A stretch of DNA of 64,000 nt from an uncultured bacterium (lineage in GTDB: Bacteria; Verrucomicrobiota; Kiritimatiellia; CAIKKV01; CAITUY01). The stretch lies in assembly GCA_903895695.1 (NCBI GenBank), contig CAITUY010000076.1:1-64000 (forward strand), read 5' to 3'. Shown here one piece after another: positions 42,675 through 51,472 of this stretch (position 1 is the stretch's first letter; every line of letters begins with the position of its first letter). Made by a program: the position numbers and the translations under genes. The notes beneath the pieces were generated by a model. That model was not told where the DNA came from. It did no database searches and saw only the letters and a program-made list of their open reading frames with translations.

Positions 42675-45600
42675 TTAACGCACAATCAGGACCGACGCCT
42701 CGAGGGGCAGCGTGCCCCACACGACCGAGCCCGGCGCACCGTTCGAACCGACATAACTGCCGTTGGTGTAACCAGTTCCCCCATTGGCGTGAGCGGCGCC
42801 TCCGAACGTATTCCGGACGCTCCAGACCGCGACGCGCCCGCCACCGCCTCCTCCAGATGCACCAGCGGTACTCGTGCTGGGAGTGCCGCCGTCCGCCGTG
42901 ATCTGGCCACTCCCGCCCAGATTGCGACACCGGACGTATACTCCGCCGCCCGACCCGCCGCCCGAGCCGCTAGTTGTACTGCTGCCCGACTCGCCGTCGG
43001 CCTTGAGCACTCCGTTGACCGTCAGATCCCGATCCACTTGCAGCCGGATCAGGCCGCCGCCATTCGCGCCGTTGTTACCCTGGTAGGTCCCGCTGCCGCT
43101 GCCAGGGTCGATCGGCGCGTTGGAGGAACCGTATGTGCCGCCACCGAGACTGAAATTCACCGTGTAACTGCTGCTCCCACCCGCGCCGCCGTATCCTGCG
43201 CCACCCACAGCGTACGCCGCCGAGAGCGAGGCGCCCTTCCCCATCCCGGTCTGATAACTGCCGCGGCCGCCACGGAAGCCGCGGGTGCTGGCATCGATCC
43301 CCGCGTTGGTGGCTACCGTCAAAGTCCGCATCCGCAAATAAGGAGAGCCGCCGTTGGTGGGCTCGGAGTAAGGGTAGATCCAAGAGTTCGTCGCGATCAT
43401 GACATTGCCCGCCACAACCAGATTAACCCCGCCGGTGGTAATGACGGTGTTGGTTATGCCGCTGTAGACATGCAGGATTCCGCCGTTCGTCACCAGCAAG
43501 TTCCCGCCAAGGTTGAGCGTGTTCCCATTGGTCAGTCCGCCGATCCACTCCATCCACCCGGTCTGCACGGTTGTGTCGCCGGTAATCGTGATTTGGGAGT
43601 TCGGTCCGCCGTAGAACTTGGACATGGCGGTGTTCAGCGTGTTGGTATCCATCCTGAATTTCCCGCCGATGCTCGCAACACAATTACTCACCGCCAGGCC
43701 GCCGGCGCCAGTGATAACCACGTCGTTCGCGATGGTAATCGGAACGCCAACAGGCATACCGGCCATGTCGCCGCTGATGCTCAGGCTGGCCAAGGCCAGG
43801 GGCGGGCAATTCGAAATGACAATCCATCCGCCCAGGAGGTTGGTGCGCGGGTAAAAATTCGCATCAGAGAAATATAGCGTCCCCGGCTGGCCGCGTTTGT
43901 ACCGGATCTGGTCAGCCCGACCGGAGGTGTCATTTCCGTTGCTGTTATAGCCGCCGCCCGCTGCGAACGCGATCGTGGGTTTGGGCGTGGCCGCGGCCTG
44001 ATCGGTGATGTTGTAGATGACGGCCACACGCCCGCCGCCCCCGGCCCCGCCTTTTCCCGTGGCGTTGGCGCCGTTGGCCTGGATCGAACCCGCCCCCTGC
44101 AGCGTGTCGCAGACCAGGTAGACGCCGCCGCCCGAACCGCCGCCTCTGTCCCCGTTACCGCTTTGTTGGCCATTCGCTGTGATGGTCCCGTCAACGGTAA
44201 TCGCATTGGTCGCCTGGATCCAGACGAGTCCCCCGCCGAACGCAGCGTCGCTGTTCTGATAGCGCCCGGAACCGCTGCCCGGTTGCGTGGGTGCGTTGAC
44301 CGAGGGGTAGATGCCGCCACCGGCGCTGGCGCTGGTGCCGCCGCTCATGTCGGTGCCCGCCCCCGCAGCACCCCCATAGCCTGCGCCGCCCACCGCGTAG
44401 GTTGCGCCCGTCGAGCAGCCTGGGCCGAAACCCGCGCCGTAACTGGCGAAGCCTCCCGAAAAGCCCTTCCCGTTGGCGTTGATCCCGCCTCCACGGCGGA
44501 TGTTAACCGAGTTGGCTTGAATCAGTGCAGAGCCACCGTTCGTGAAGTCGCTCCAAGGGTAGATCCACGTATTCGATGAGATGGCGACACTGCCGATCAC
44601 GGAGATCAAAGTTGCGCAGGGAAAGGCGCCAGTGTTCGTCGAGACAGGACCGTTGAAGACGTAGACAGCCCCGGCGTTGGTCAGGGTCAAGTTGCCGCCG
44701 ACGGCCAGCTTCATCAGGTTCGTTTCAGACCCGCGCAATTCCAGCCACCCGTTCGTGATGGTCAGGTTGCCGGCCACGCTGGCGCTCGCCGCGGGACCGC
44801 CCCAAAGGCGCGACATGCCGTACGCGGCGTTATTGAACGTCCAGTCGCCGTTGACCGTGAGTACGGAATTTGTCAACTCGATGCCTCCACGGCCGCTGCA
44901 CGTGAGGTTGCCATTCACCGTGAGCTGGAAGTTGGCGGGGAAGCTCACCAAGCCATTGGTGATGGTGAGCGTCGCAGGCGACCACGAAGTGAAGCCCGGG
45001 ATTACGATCCGGCCTCCAGCGAGGGTCGTGGTGGGGAAGAAGTTGGTATCAGAAAGCCAGATCGTGCCCGGGTCGCCATTGCCCCACTGCCAGCCCGTGA
45101 AATGACTGCTTGGGTAAGGCACGCCGCCTGCCGCCGCCCAGCTCGTGCCCAGATTGGACGGCTGAGTTCCACCGGCTGCCGCGAAGGCGATCGTGGGCTT
45201 GGGGCTGACTCCAGCTTGTGCCGTCGTGTCGTAAACTACCGCAATTCGCCCGCCGCCGCCGCCGGCCGAATTGACGTTGATCGGGGCGTCGCCGCCATTC
45301 GCCGCGACCACGCCAGCACCGCGGATCGTCTGGCACGTGATGTAGATGCTGCCGCCAGAACCACCAGCCGAGGAGTTCGCCGGCTTCTGGCCAACGGCCG
45401 TGATGGCGCCGTCCACCGTGACCGTCCCGTTAGCCGCGATCAGGATGGCGCCGCCGCCGTCACCGCCTGCCGTGCCCTGATAGGTGCCGCTGCCGCTGCC
45501 AGGGTCGGTCGGGGCTGTGACGGAACCATAAGTCGCGCCGCCAAACTTCGTAGGGGGAGTGCCATTGCCGCCTACATTCGGATCGCAGTTGCCACCGACG

Positions 45601-46151
45601 CCGCCATACCCAGCGCCGCTCACGGCGTACGGCAGACCAGTCGTGTAGCCCGGCCCGCAACCAGAAGCGTACTGAGTCTGTCCGCCGCGAAAACCTTGCG
45701 AATCAGCATTGATCGTCCCGCCCGCCTGGACATTAAGGTTCGTACAGGCGAGATTGACGCGCTTGTCGGGGGTGTACGGCGGCAGTGGCGCAGTGTTCTT
45801 GTTGTGCGTGATCTTGCCGCCGCTGGTGACGATGACGTTCGATGCCGTGAGCACGTAACTCCAGCCGTCAAAAACCAGCGTGCCGCTGTTGGTACAGGAA
45901 TTGAGGACAGCCGACGACACGTCTTGCGTGACCGTGTAAGCGGCGCCGATCAACACGTCATCCCCGGCTTGCGGTACTGTGCCGCCCCACGTGCCCGTGG
46001 CGCTCCATAGTCCGCTTGCCGCGGCCTGCCTCGGCGTGGCCTGCGCCGGCAGACAGAGCATGACCGCCGTGAAGACGGCCACACAAATCTTCCCCATCCA
46101 CGCCGCAATTGCCAGAGTCCCGTTCCCCGACCTGCTCAGTTTCCTGCTCAT
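42675..46151 (-). CDS. Large secreted Gly-rich protein with triplicated module and G8-like start
   Basis: A 1,158-residue exported protein. A signal peptide (ICVAVFTAVMLCLPAQA) precedes a G8-like segment (WSATGTWGGTVPQAGDDVLI). Three long repeats follow, each with a GF-GG---YAV-GAGYGG block, a GSGSG-YQ---GGG-I block, a VDGxITAxGQ-type block and a GGSGG-Y--C block. Runs of TNG, GGxL and xITNG between them point to beta-helix or beta-solenoid structure. The protein ends EASVLIVR. The start has GGGGAGG seven bases upstream, and a plausible promoter lies at 46221-46249. Probably a surface or extracellular filament-like protein; exact family not recognised. Confidence 0.85.
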   Translation of the reverse strand: MSRKLSRSGNGTLAIAAWMGKICVAVFTAVMLCLPAQATPRQAAASGLWSATGTWGGTVPQAGDDVLIGAAYTVTQDVSSAVLNSCTNSGTLVFDGWSYVLTASNVIVTSGGKITHNKNTAPLPPYTPDKRVNLACTNLNVQAGGTINADSQGFRGGQTQYASGCGPGYTTGLPYAVSGAGYGGVGGNCDPNVGGNGTPPTKFGGATYGSVTAPTDPGSGSGTYQGTAGGDGGGAILIAANGTVTVDGAITAVGQKPANSSAGGSGGSIYITCQTIRGAGVVAANGGDAPINVNSAGGGGGRIAVVYDTTAQAGVSPKPTIAFAAAGGTQPSNLGTSWAAAGGVPYPSSHFTGWQWGNGDPGTIWLSDTNFFPTTTLAGGRIVIPGFTSWSPATLTITNGLVSFPANFQLTVNGNLTCSGRGGIELTNSVLTVNGDWTFNNAAYGMSRLWGGPAASASVAGNLTITNGWLELRGSETNLMKLAVGGNLTLTNAGAVYVFNGPVSTNTGAFPCATLISVIGSVAISSNTWIYPWSDFTNGGSALIQANSVNIRRGGGINANGKGFSGGFASYGAGFGPGCSTGATYAVGGAGYGGAAGAGTDMSGGTSASAGGGIYPSVNAPTQPGSGSGRYQNSDAAFGGGLVWIQATNAITVDGTITANGQQSGNGDRGGGSGGGVYLVCDTLQGAGSIQANGANATGKGGAGGGGRVAVIYNITDQAAATPKPTIAFAAGGGYNSNGNDTSGRADQIRYKRGQPGTLYFSDANFYPRTNLLGGWIVISNCPPLALASLSISGDMAGMPVGVPITIANDVVITGAGGLAVSNCVASIGGKFRMDTNTLNTAMSKFYGGPNSQITITGDTTVQTGWMEWIGGLTNGNTLNLGGNLLVTNGGILHVYSGITNTVITTGGVNLVVAGNVMIATNSWIYPYSEPTNGGSPYLRMRTLTVATNAGIDASTRGFRGGRGSYQTGMGKGASLSAAYAVGGAGYGGAGGSSSYTVNFSLGGGTYGSSNAPIDPGSGSGTYQGNNGANGGGLIRLQVDRDLTVNGVLKADGESGSSTTSGSGGGSGGGVYVRCRNLGGSGQITADGGTPSTSTAGASGGGGGGRVAVWSVRNTFGGAAHANGGTGYTNGSYVGSNGAPGSVVWGTLPLEASVLIVR

Positions 46152-46220
46152 CTCTGCGCCTCCCCTTCAGTGCTCCGCGCCGAACTGCGCTTACGATTCA
46201 AAACGCAACAGTATAAAAAG

Positions 46221-46249
46221 ATGCTACCTTTCATGTGTCGATTCGTCAA
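46221..46249 (-). promoter_or_regulatory. Predicted sigma-70 promoter of the secreted repeat-protein unit
   Basis: On the minus strand a TTGACG hexamer (46244-46249) and a TAGCAT hexamer (46221-46226) are separated by exactly 17 bases, about 70 bases upstream of the ATG at 46151. A second AT-rich -10-like hexamer, TATACT, lies just downstream (46210-46215). It sits in the 111-base gap after the stop of the propeller protein gene, so the two repeat-protein genes probably form their own transcription unit separate from the carbohydrate operon. Confidence 0.4.
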
Positions 46250-46262
46250 ACCCATTCTGGCC

Positions 46263-47702
46263 TCAGTCCGCGGCTTCAAACCTCACCGCGTACAAGTCCG
46301 CTTTGAAAAGCACGAACCGCAGGCGCACCGTACGCCCCGCCAATGCGGCCAGCGAGCCGCCGCGCCACACGACCGGCGCGTTCACCGCATCGCCGGTGAC
46401 CGCCACACAATCATCGAGGGTATAGCCCGGCAAGGCCTTGCCCACCGTCACCGCTTCGCCGGTCTCCCCGGGCCCGGCCTCCAAAACCTCGCACCGGATG
46501 CCGCCCGAGTAGCTGGCTCGGGCGTTGAGGGCCAGCCCCTTTGACTCGAGCCGGAACGGAATCGTCCAGAACTGCCCGTGTCCCTCCGCCGACACGGACA
46601 TGAACCCATCCTCGCGCATCGGCACGCGCAACAGCCCTTCGCTGGGCGATGCAAGGCCGTACGCGTTCTCAGGATGGTTATGTCCTTTGGCTATGGCGCC
46701 GACGTAGGTGGACCACTCCCCCGCGCCGGTGGGCACGATTCCGGCACAGGCGTACGTGACCATCGGGCGGAAACGCGGGGCAATAGCGGGCACCAGCCAA
46801 GGCTCGTTGCCTAGCGGGCGGTGCCACAGGCGCTCGTCGCGACTCGTGGCCAGCACCACCTCCACCGTATCCGCCGTGTGCCGGTAGACCGAGGTGCGCA
46901 TGACGTGTGCGTGGACGGCGCCCGGCCACGGGCTGTACCCATTGGTGTAGAAATCCAAATCGGGCAGATCGAGTGGGCCGCTCTCCAGCACCGGGATGCT
47001 GGGCGGGAATTGCCCGAACACCGGGGATTCCGAACGGTTCACCCCGCGCCGTTGCATGACGCCGTCGGTCTGCCGGGTGTAGAGCACATACCGCCGCGTG
47101 TCCGCGTTGTAATGCAGGATATTCTGCGTATCCGAATTGTTGCCCTTGAGTACCGGGTCCACCCAAGTCCAGCGCAGGCCGTCCGGTGATACGGCCGTGG
47201 CAATGGTGCGCTCCTTGTCGCAGCCGCACGAGACCATCTTGTAGCGGGCTTCCGGCGGCGCCGCGGGGTCCTTCATGACGCTCTGGCCGTGCGCCCAGCC
47301 GCGGCTTCCCAGGTCCACCAAATTGTTCGCTTTCGAACCGTTGAACTCAGTCAGGCCCAGTTTCGGCTTGCGCCAGGCGATGCCATCGTCCGACTCGGCA
47401 TAGGCGATCTCGCGCTGCGCCAACTTGCCGTTGTCCAGATAGTACGGCTCGTACCAGCAACGGTAGAGCCCTTCATCCTTAAGCACCGTGCAGTAGGCGC
47501 CCAACATCACGTTTTCCCACGGGGACTCGGACCGCAGTACAGGCTCGGGGTCCGCAGCGACGCGATGGGGTTTCAGTGCAACTCCCTCGGGAACGTAGAA
47601 TCCATCGCCCAAGGCCCCACCCCAAGCCGTGCCATAGCCCGGGTCGATCCCCATCCAGTCCACAAACACCCATTTACCGCGACCGAAGACGTACTGGCTC
47701 AT
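46263..47702 (-). CDS. Five-bladed-propeller glycosidase-like protein (GH32/GH43-like)
   Basis: A 479-residue protein with no signal peptide. Repeated beta-propeller features are seen (YAESDDGIAWRKP, AVSPDGLRWTWVDP, SRDERLWHRPL), as in GH32/GH43/GH68-clan enzymes and related uncharacterised proteins. The C-terminal beta domain (from about residue 370; LESKGLALNARASYSGGIRCEVLE) resembles the beta-sandwich after the propeller in GH32. I could not place the catalytic acidic triad, so the enzyme class is uncertain. It is the last gene of the eight-gene carbohydrate operon, 71 bases after the GH4 gene. Confidence 0.75.
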   Translation of the reverse strand: MSQYVFGRGKWVFVDWMGIDPGYGTAWGGALGDGFYVPEGVALKPHRVAADPEPVLRSESPWENVMLGAYCTVLKDEGLYRCWYEPYYLDNGKLAQREIAYAESDDGIAWRKPKLGLTEFNGSKANNLVDLGSRGWAHGQSVMKDPAAPPEARYKMVSCGCDKERTIATAVSPDGLRWTWVDPVLKGNNSDTQNILHYNADTRRYVLYTRQTDGVMQRRGVNRSESPVFGQFPPSIPVLESGPLDLPDLDFYTNGYSPWPGAVHAHVMRTSVYRHTADTVEVVLATSRDERLWHRPLGNEPWLVPAIAPRFRPMVTYACAGIVPTGAGEWSTYVGAIAKGHNHPENAYGLASPSEGLLRVPMREDGFMSVSAEGHGQFWTIPFRLESKGLALNARASYSGGIRCEVLEAGPGETGEAVTVGKALPGYTLDDCVAVTGDAVNAPVVWRGGSLAALAGRTVRLRFVLFKADLYAVRFEAAD

Positions 47703-47773
47703 TTTTGCTCCCGTTCGATTTCGATCAAATCGGACTCATCCACGCCGGCTTCGGCATCAGATCCGAGGCTTCT

Positions 47774-49087
47774 TCATTCGATCATCGCGCCTTTCGCACT
47801 CCCCGCCGCTCCAAACTGGGGCAGATACTCCGCCTGCGCGGCGAGCATCTCATCCAGGCACTGCTCTGCAGCCTGCAGATCGTGCACGACAGGGTCCGCC
47901 AGCAGCGCATGCAGCGCCGTCTGGCGACAGCCGGTGAAAGCCGCCTCCACGGCCAGGCGCTGAACGCCGACCTGGACCTGGCACAACGCGGCGATCGGAG
48001 ACGGAAGCGCACCTACGCTCAGGCCGTAGATGCCGGCGGCGCTCGCCATCGCGGGAACCTCGACCACGGCATCGGCGGGCAGGTTCGCAATGCATCCCTG
48101 GTTGAGGATATTTACGGCCGGCACGAAGACATTCGTGTCGGCCAGCATGGCCCCGATGATATCGAAGGCGCTCTCACCCGGTTGCGTGTGCATAAAGTCC
48201 CCGATGACCTCATCCCCGGCGGCCATCCTCACCACGCGATCCCAGACCTTCCCCTTGTCAGCTTCGGCTTTCTCAAAATCGAACTCTGTGTGCCGGCATA
48301 CATCGAATGCGAACCCCAGATACTCTCCGATGTGATCGTCACTCGGAAATGGGATCAGCCCGTAGGTCTTGAGCAGGGCGATCGTGAGGGGAAGATAGGT
48401 CGCGGGCAGTGCTGCGGCCCGCTCCCGCAACAGAGGGTAGAGGTCCTCTCCCGTGCTTCGCCGGTGGATCGAAAGCGCCCACAGGAAATGGTTCAGGCCC
48501 GCCGCCTTGATATCCAGGTCCCTATGGTCGATCTTCACGATGTCCGCCACCGTTCCCATGCCCATGAAGATTCCGTGGCACAGGCCGATGGCCTTAATCC
48601 GCGTGTACCGATTGATCGCGAGGCAGACCCGGCTTTCGGGGTTGGTGTAGTTGATGAGCCATGCGTCGGGGCAAAGTTCCTCCATGTCCCGACAGACGGC
48701 CAGCATGACCGGCACATTACGCAGCGTATGAAACAAACCTCCCGGTCCGCCGTTCTCACCCAGCACCTGCCGGAAGCCATACTTGCGTGGGATTTCCCAG
48801 TCCAACCGCCACAGCGCGTTGCGGTTCATGGCGATGGACGTGATCACAAAGTCGGCGCCCTCCAGAGCGCGGCGCCGATCGACCGCGGTCGTCACGTCCA
48901 AGCGCACGCCGGACTCCTTGGCAATGCGCCGCGCAAGCCTGGCCATGACCTCCAGCCGCCCGGCATTCAAGTCAACCAGCACGAGCTCGCCGCCGTGCAA
49001 GGGCTTGCACTGCATCGCATCCTGTATGCTGCCGGGCCCGAATGATGCGCTCGCCGCGCCAATGAGTACCACCTTTGCGGGCTTCAT
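47774..49087 (-). CDS. Family 4 glycoside hydrolase (NAD+/Mn2+ dependent)
   Basis: A 437-residue cytoplasmic GH4 enzyme. The Rossmann start is KVVLIGAASASFGPGS, the substrate Asn region is NYTNPESR (Asn148-Glu150), and metal ligands are likely Cys170 in GLCHG and His200 in GLNHF; GENGGPGG is family-typical. GH4 enzymes cleave alpha- or beta-glycosides through an oxidation-elimination-reduction cycle. The sequence is closest in look to the alpha-galactosidase/alpha-galacturonidase/alpha-glucosidase branch, but the substrate is not resolved. The start at 49087 has a GGGGG motif seven bases upstream. No phospho-transport system is nearby, which argues for non-phosphorylated substrates. Confidence 0.92.
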   Translation of the reverse strand: MKPAKVVLIGAASASFGPGSIQDAMQCKPLHGGELVLVDLNAGRLEVMARLARRIAKESGVRLDVTTAVDRRRALEGADFVITSIAMNRNALWRLDWEIPRKYGFRQVLGENGGPGGLFHTLRNVPVMLAVCRDMEELCPDAWLINYTNPESRVCLAINRYTRIKAIGLCHGIFMGMGTVADIVKIDHRDLDIKAAGLNHFLWALSIHRRSTGEDLYPLLRERAAALPATYLPLTIALLKTYGLIPFPSDDHIGEYLGFAFDVCRHTEFDFEKAEADKGKVWDRVVRMAAGDEVIGDFMHTQPGESAFDIIGAMLADTNVFVPAVNILNQGCIANLPADAVVEVPAMASAAGIYGLSVGALPSPIAALCQVQVGVQRLAVEAAFTGCRQTALHALLADPVVHDLQAAEQCLDEMLAAQAEYLPQFGAAGSAKGAMIE

Positions 49088-49153
49088 GTTCTTACCCCCT
49101 ACTCTAAGACCCATCGTCAGTGCGCGGCACAGTCTCAGTTCGTCCCGTCACGC

Positions 49154-51472
49154 TCACCGTTCCAGCCGAAAGATGCGTGTCCCCGGTTCGGGCATGCTGA
49201 ACGTGATGACACTCGTCTTCCCGGCAAACCGCTTACCGGTGATGACATCGTAGACCCGATACGAGCCGGGCAACGCGATGTGCTTGATACCGGGCTGGAT
49301 GGAATGGATCGCGACGATGGTGCTGTCGGCCAGGAGGATGTCGCCCGTCTCGGTGTAGACGTGTTCGCCGGCATACCGGGCCAAGTTGCGCCAGAGGTCG
49401 GCTGGAATGGGCACCGCCGTGGTGAACACCGAGGCCCAGTCACCCGGGCCTTTGCCCTTTCCCGCGCCCTGGCCGAACTCCTTCACGGCCAATCCCGCGT
49501 AGTTGAGCCCTAGCTTCGTCCATGCCGCGCCGAGACGGATGCCATCTTTCGGGTACAGAGCCGGCCCGTAGGCCAGCGGGCCGCCCAGCACAGTGTCGGC
49601 CTTCAACCCGGCGGTGACCGGATGCGCGAAGTTCGTGATCAGCGTCCGCCGTTGAACGTTGACCGGGATCAATGGCTCGAACTGGAATCCCGTTAGCCGC
49701 GTGGCCGAGTTCGTGGAGAGCGCCACGCCATCCGAGATGCCGGAACCCGGCCCCCACAGCACCACGTTGCCGTCGCGAAAGACCTTCTCCTTCAGCAGGG
49801 CCACGCGCCCGTCATCCACCTTGAAGAGGTTCGGAAAGTAAAAGACTTTGTGCTTCGGGAAGTTAGGCAACCGAAGGTCGTCCAGCAGGTAGATTCGGTA
49901 TGGCACGCCACAGCGCGCCAGTCCCATCTTGGTCTCCCACATGATGGACTCATTCAGGTAGTTGCCGCTGCCGTTGCTCTCCAGGACGGCGGTGTCGTCG
50001 ATGACCATGGCAACACCCGGGACATCCTCATGCTTCCAGTCCATGGATTCGCGCACCACCTCCACCTGGCGGCCGATGACCTGCTGAATCTCCGCGTTGC
50101 CGAACCAGCCGTCCGTATTGCCGCACAGATCCATCCAGTAGGAATGAAAGCCACGGGTAAAGGAGGTGGCGAAGTCACGCCAACTGAGCGCGGCATATTC
50201 CTTGACGTCTCGCGCGGTGCCATAGGCACCCTTCTCGCTGTTATTGTTGTAGGTGCGCAAGTCCATCTCGCAGAGGAAGAGCTTGCCGCGCAGCACCATG
50301 GAATCGGCGATTCCCTCGGGCTCGTACACCCCGCCCATGCCGCGCGCCTGGTAGTCGTGCGGCGTGACGAGTCCGTCGAACCCGGGCAAGTCGAACAGTT
50401 TCGCCACGTCCAGGTAGCCACCCCCGCTCATCAGATCGGGATAGGCAGGAAGCCAGGACGCCTTGGCATCGAAAAACCCGGACAAGCTCCACCCCTGCAT
50501 GGGCATCTTGAAGGCGTCATAGAGACAGAGTTTCTGCCCCCCACAGGCATCAGAACAGGCCCGCATAATCTTCGCGTAGCCCTCGTGCACCAGGTGGGCC
50601 ATCAGTTCCAGATAGTCGCGCCGCGGTTGGTTCTCCGCAGCCGGCTGCCAGTAGGTGAGTGCGGCCATCTCCCGCTGCGGACCGAGAAGCGGATCCTTGG
50701 GTACCATCACCGTCTCGAAGGTCAGGACCTTGTCACCGTACGCTGCCCGGAACGCTTCCTCCGTCTTGTACTTGTCTTTGAGGAATGCCCTCCAGCGGGC
50801 CAGCATCAGCGGGCTGTGGTCGTAAAGGTGATCGCTGGCCACCCCCGCGAAGGTGCCCTCGCCGAACATGCCGCACCAGTAGCCGAGCACACGATTGGCC
50901 CAGGGCTGGCCCTCGATGTAGGTGATCTGCGCGCCCGCCACTTTTGCCAGGCAGTCCCAGTACAGGTCGGAGGCCAGCGACGGGATGTCGGTCACGTTGC
51001 CTTCTTCGGTCACAAACAGGAGATCGGGATGCAATTTCTTCCATGATTGCGGCGGTTCGTCCTGCAGGTTGCGCACGATGAACCAGGCGTCCGGGTCCAG
51101 CTTGTCGAGCACCGCCAACTGCTCTTCGAACGACGGCCGGCCTCTTCCCAACTCCTGGATCACGGGGGTGCTGCTGATGGTGTCTCCCAGCCAGAACTGG
51201 GATGCACCCCATCCCCCGGATACCGACGGCCGGATAAGAAAATAGGCGCCCATATGATGCGGCGCGAACCAGGGGATCTGTTTCTTAAAATGCGATGTCG
51301 CCCAGCCCACGGGGCTGTACAGCGGCAACGGTAGCGGCGAACCGTTGACAAAGATCTCCGGGCGGCCGTTGTGGGGAGCAAGGGTCACGGCCAGCTTCTC
51401 GCCAGGCGCGAGCGGCGCGGCCTGGGCGCCGAGACACAACAACGCCAGAAGGAAGCGGAGGGAATCCCGCAT
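49154..51472 (-). CDS. Exported TIM-barrel glycosidase, GH42-like
   Basis: A 772-residue protein with a signal peptide (FLLALLCLGAQAA). It has an N-terminal domain, a long TIM-barrel-like part with family-A features, and a C-terminal trimerisation-like part with a Rossmann-like fold (VYYFPNLFKVDD, GDGNVVLWGPG type). The order resembles GH42 beta-galactosidases and related uncharacterised enzymes. I did not pin down the acid/base and nucleophile. Start at 51472 (overlapping the upstream stop, TGATG) is preferred for ribosome-binding spacing over 51475. Probably periplasmic or surface-bound. Sits third from the end of the operon. Confidence 0.75.
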   Translation of the reverse strand: MRDSLRFLLALLCLGAQAAPLAPGEKLAVTLAPHNGRPEIFVNGSPLPLPLYSPVGWATSHFKKQIPWFAPHHMGAYFLIRPSVSGGWGASQFWLGDTISSTPVIQELGRGRPSFEEQLAVLDKLDPDAWFIVRNLQDEPPQSWKKLHPDLLFVTEEGNVTDIPSLASDLYWDCLAKVAGAQITYIEGQPWANRVLGYWCGMFGEGTFAGVASDHLYDHSPLMLARWRAFLKDKYKTEEAFRAAYGDKVLTFETVMVPKDPLLGPQREMAALTYWQPAAENQPRRDYLELMAHLVHEGYAKIMRACSDACGGQKLCLYDAFKMPMQGWSLSGFFDAKASWLPAYPDLMSGGGYLDVAKLFDLPGFDGLVTPHDYQARGMGGVYEPEGIADSMVLRGKLFLCEMDLRTYNNNSEKGAYGTARDVKEYAALSWRDFATSFTRGFHSYWMDLCGNTDGWFGNAEIQQVIGRQVEVVRESMDWKHEDVPGVAMVIDDTAVLESNGSGNYLNESIMWETKMGLARCGVPYRIYLLDDLRLPNFPKHKVFYFPNLFKVDDGRVALLKEKVFRDGNVVLWGPGSGISDGVALSTNSATRLTGFQFEPLIPVNVQRRTLITNFAHPVTAGLKADTVLGGPLAYGPALYPKDGIRLGAAWTKLGLNYAGLAVKEFGQGAGKGKGPGDWASVFTTAVPIPADLWRNLARYAGEHVYTETGDILLADSTIVAIHSIQPGIKHIALPGSYRVYDVITGKRFAGKTSVITFSMPEPGTRIFRLER

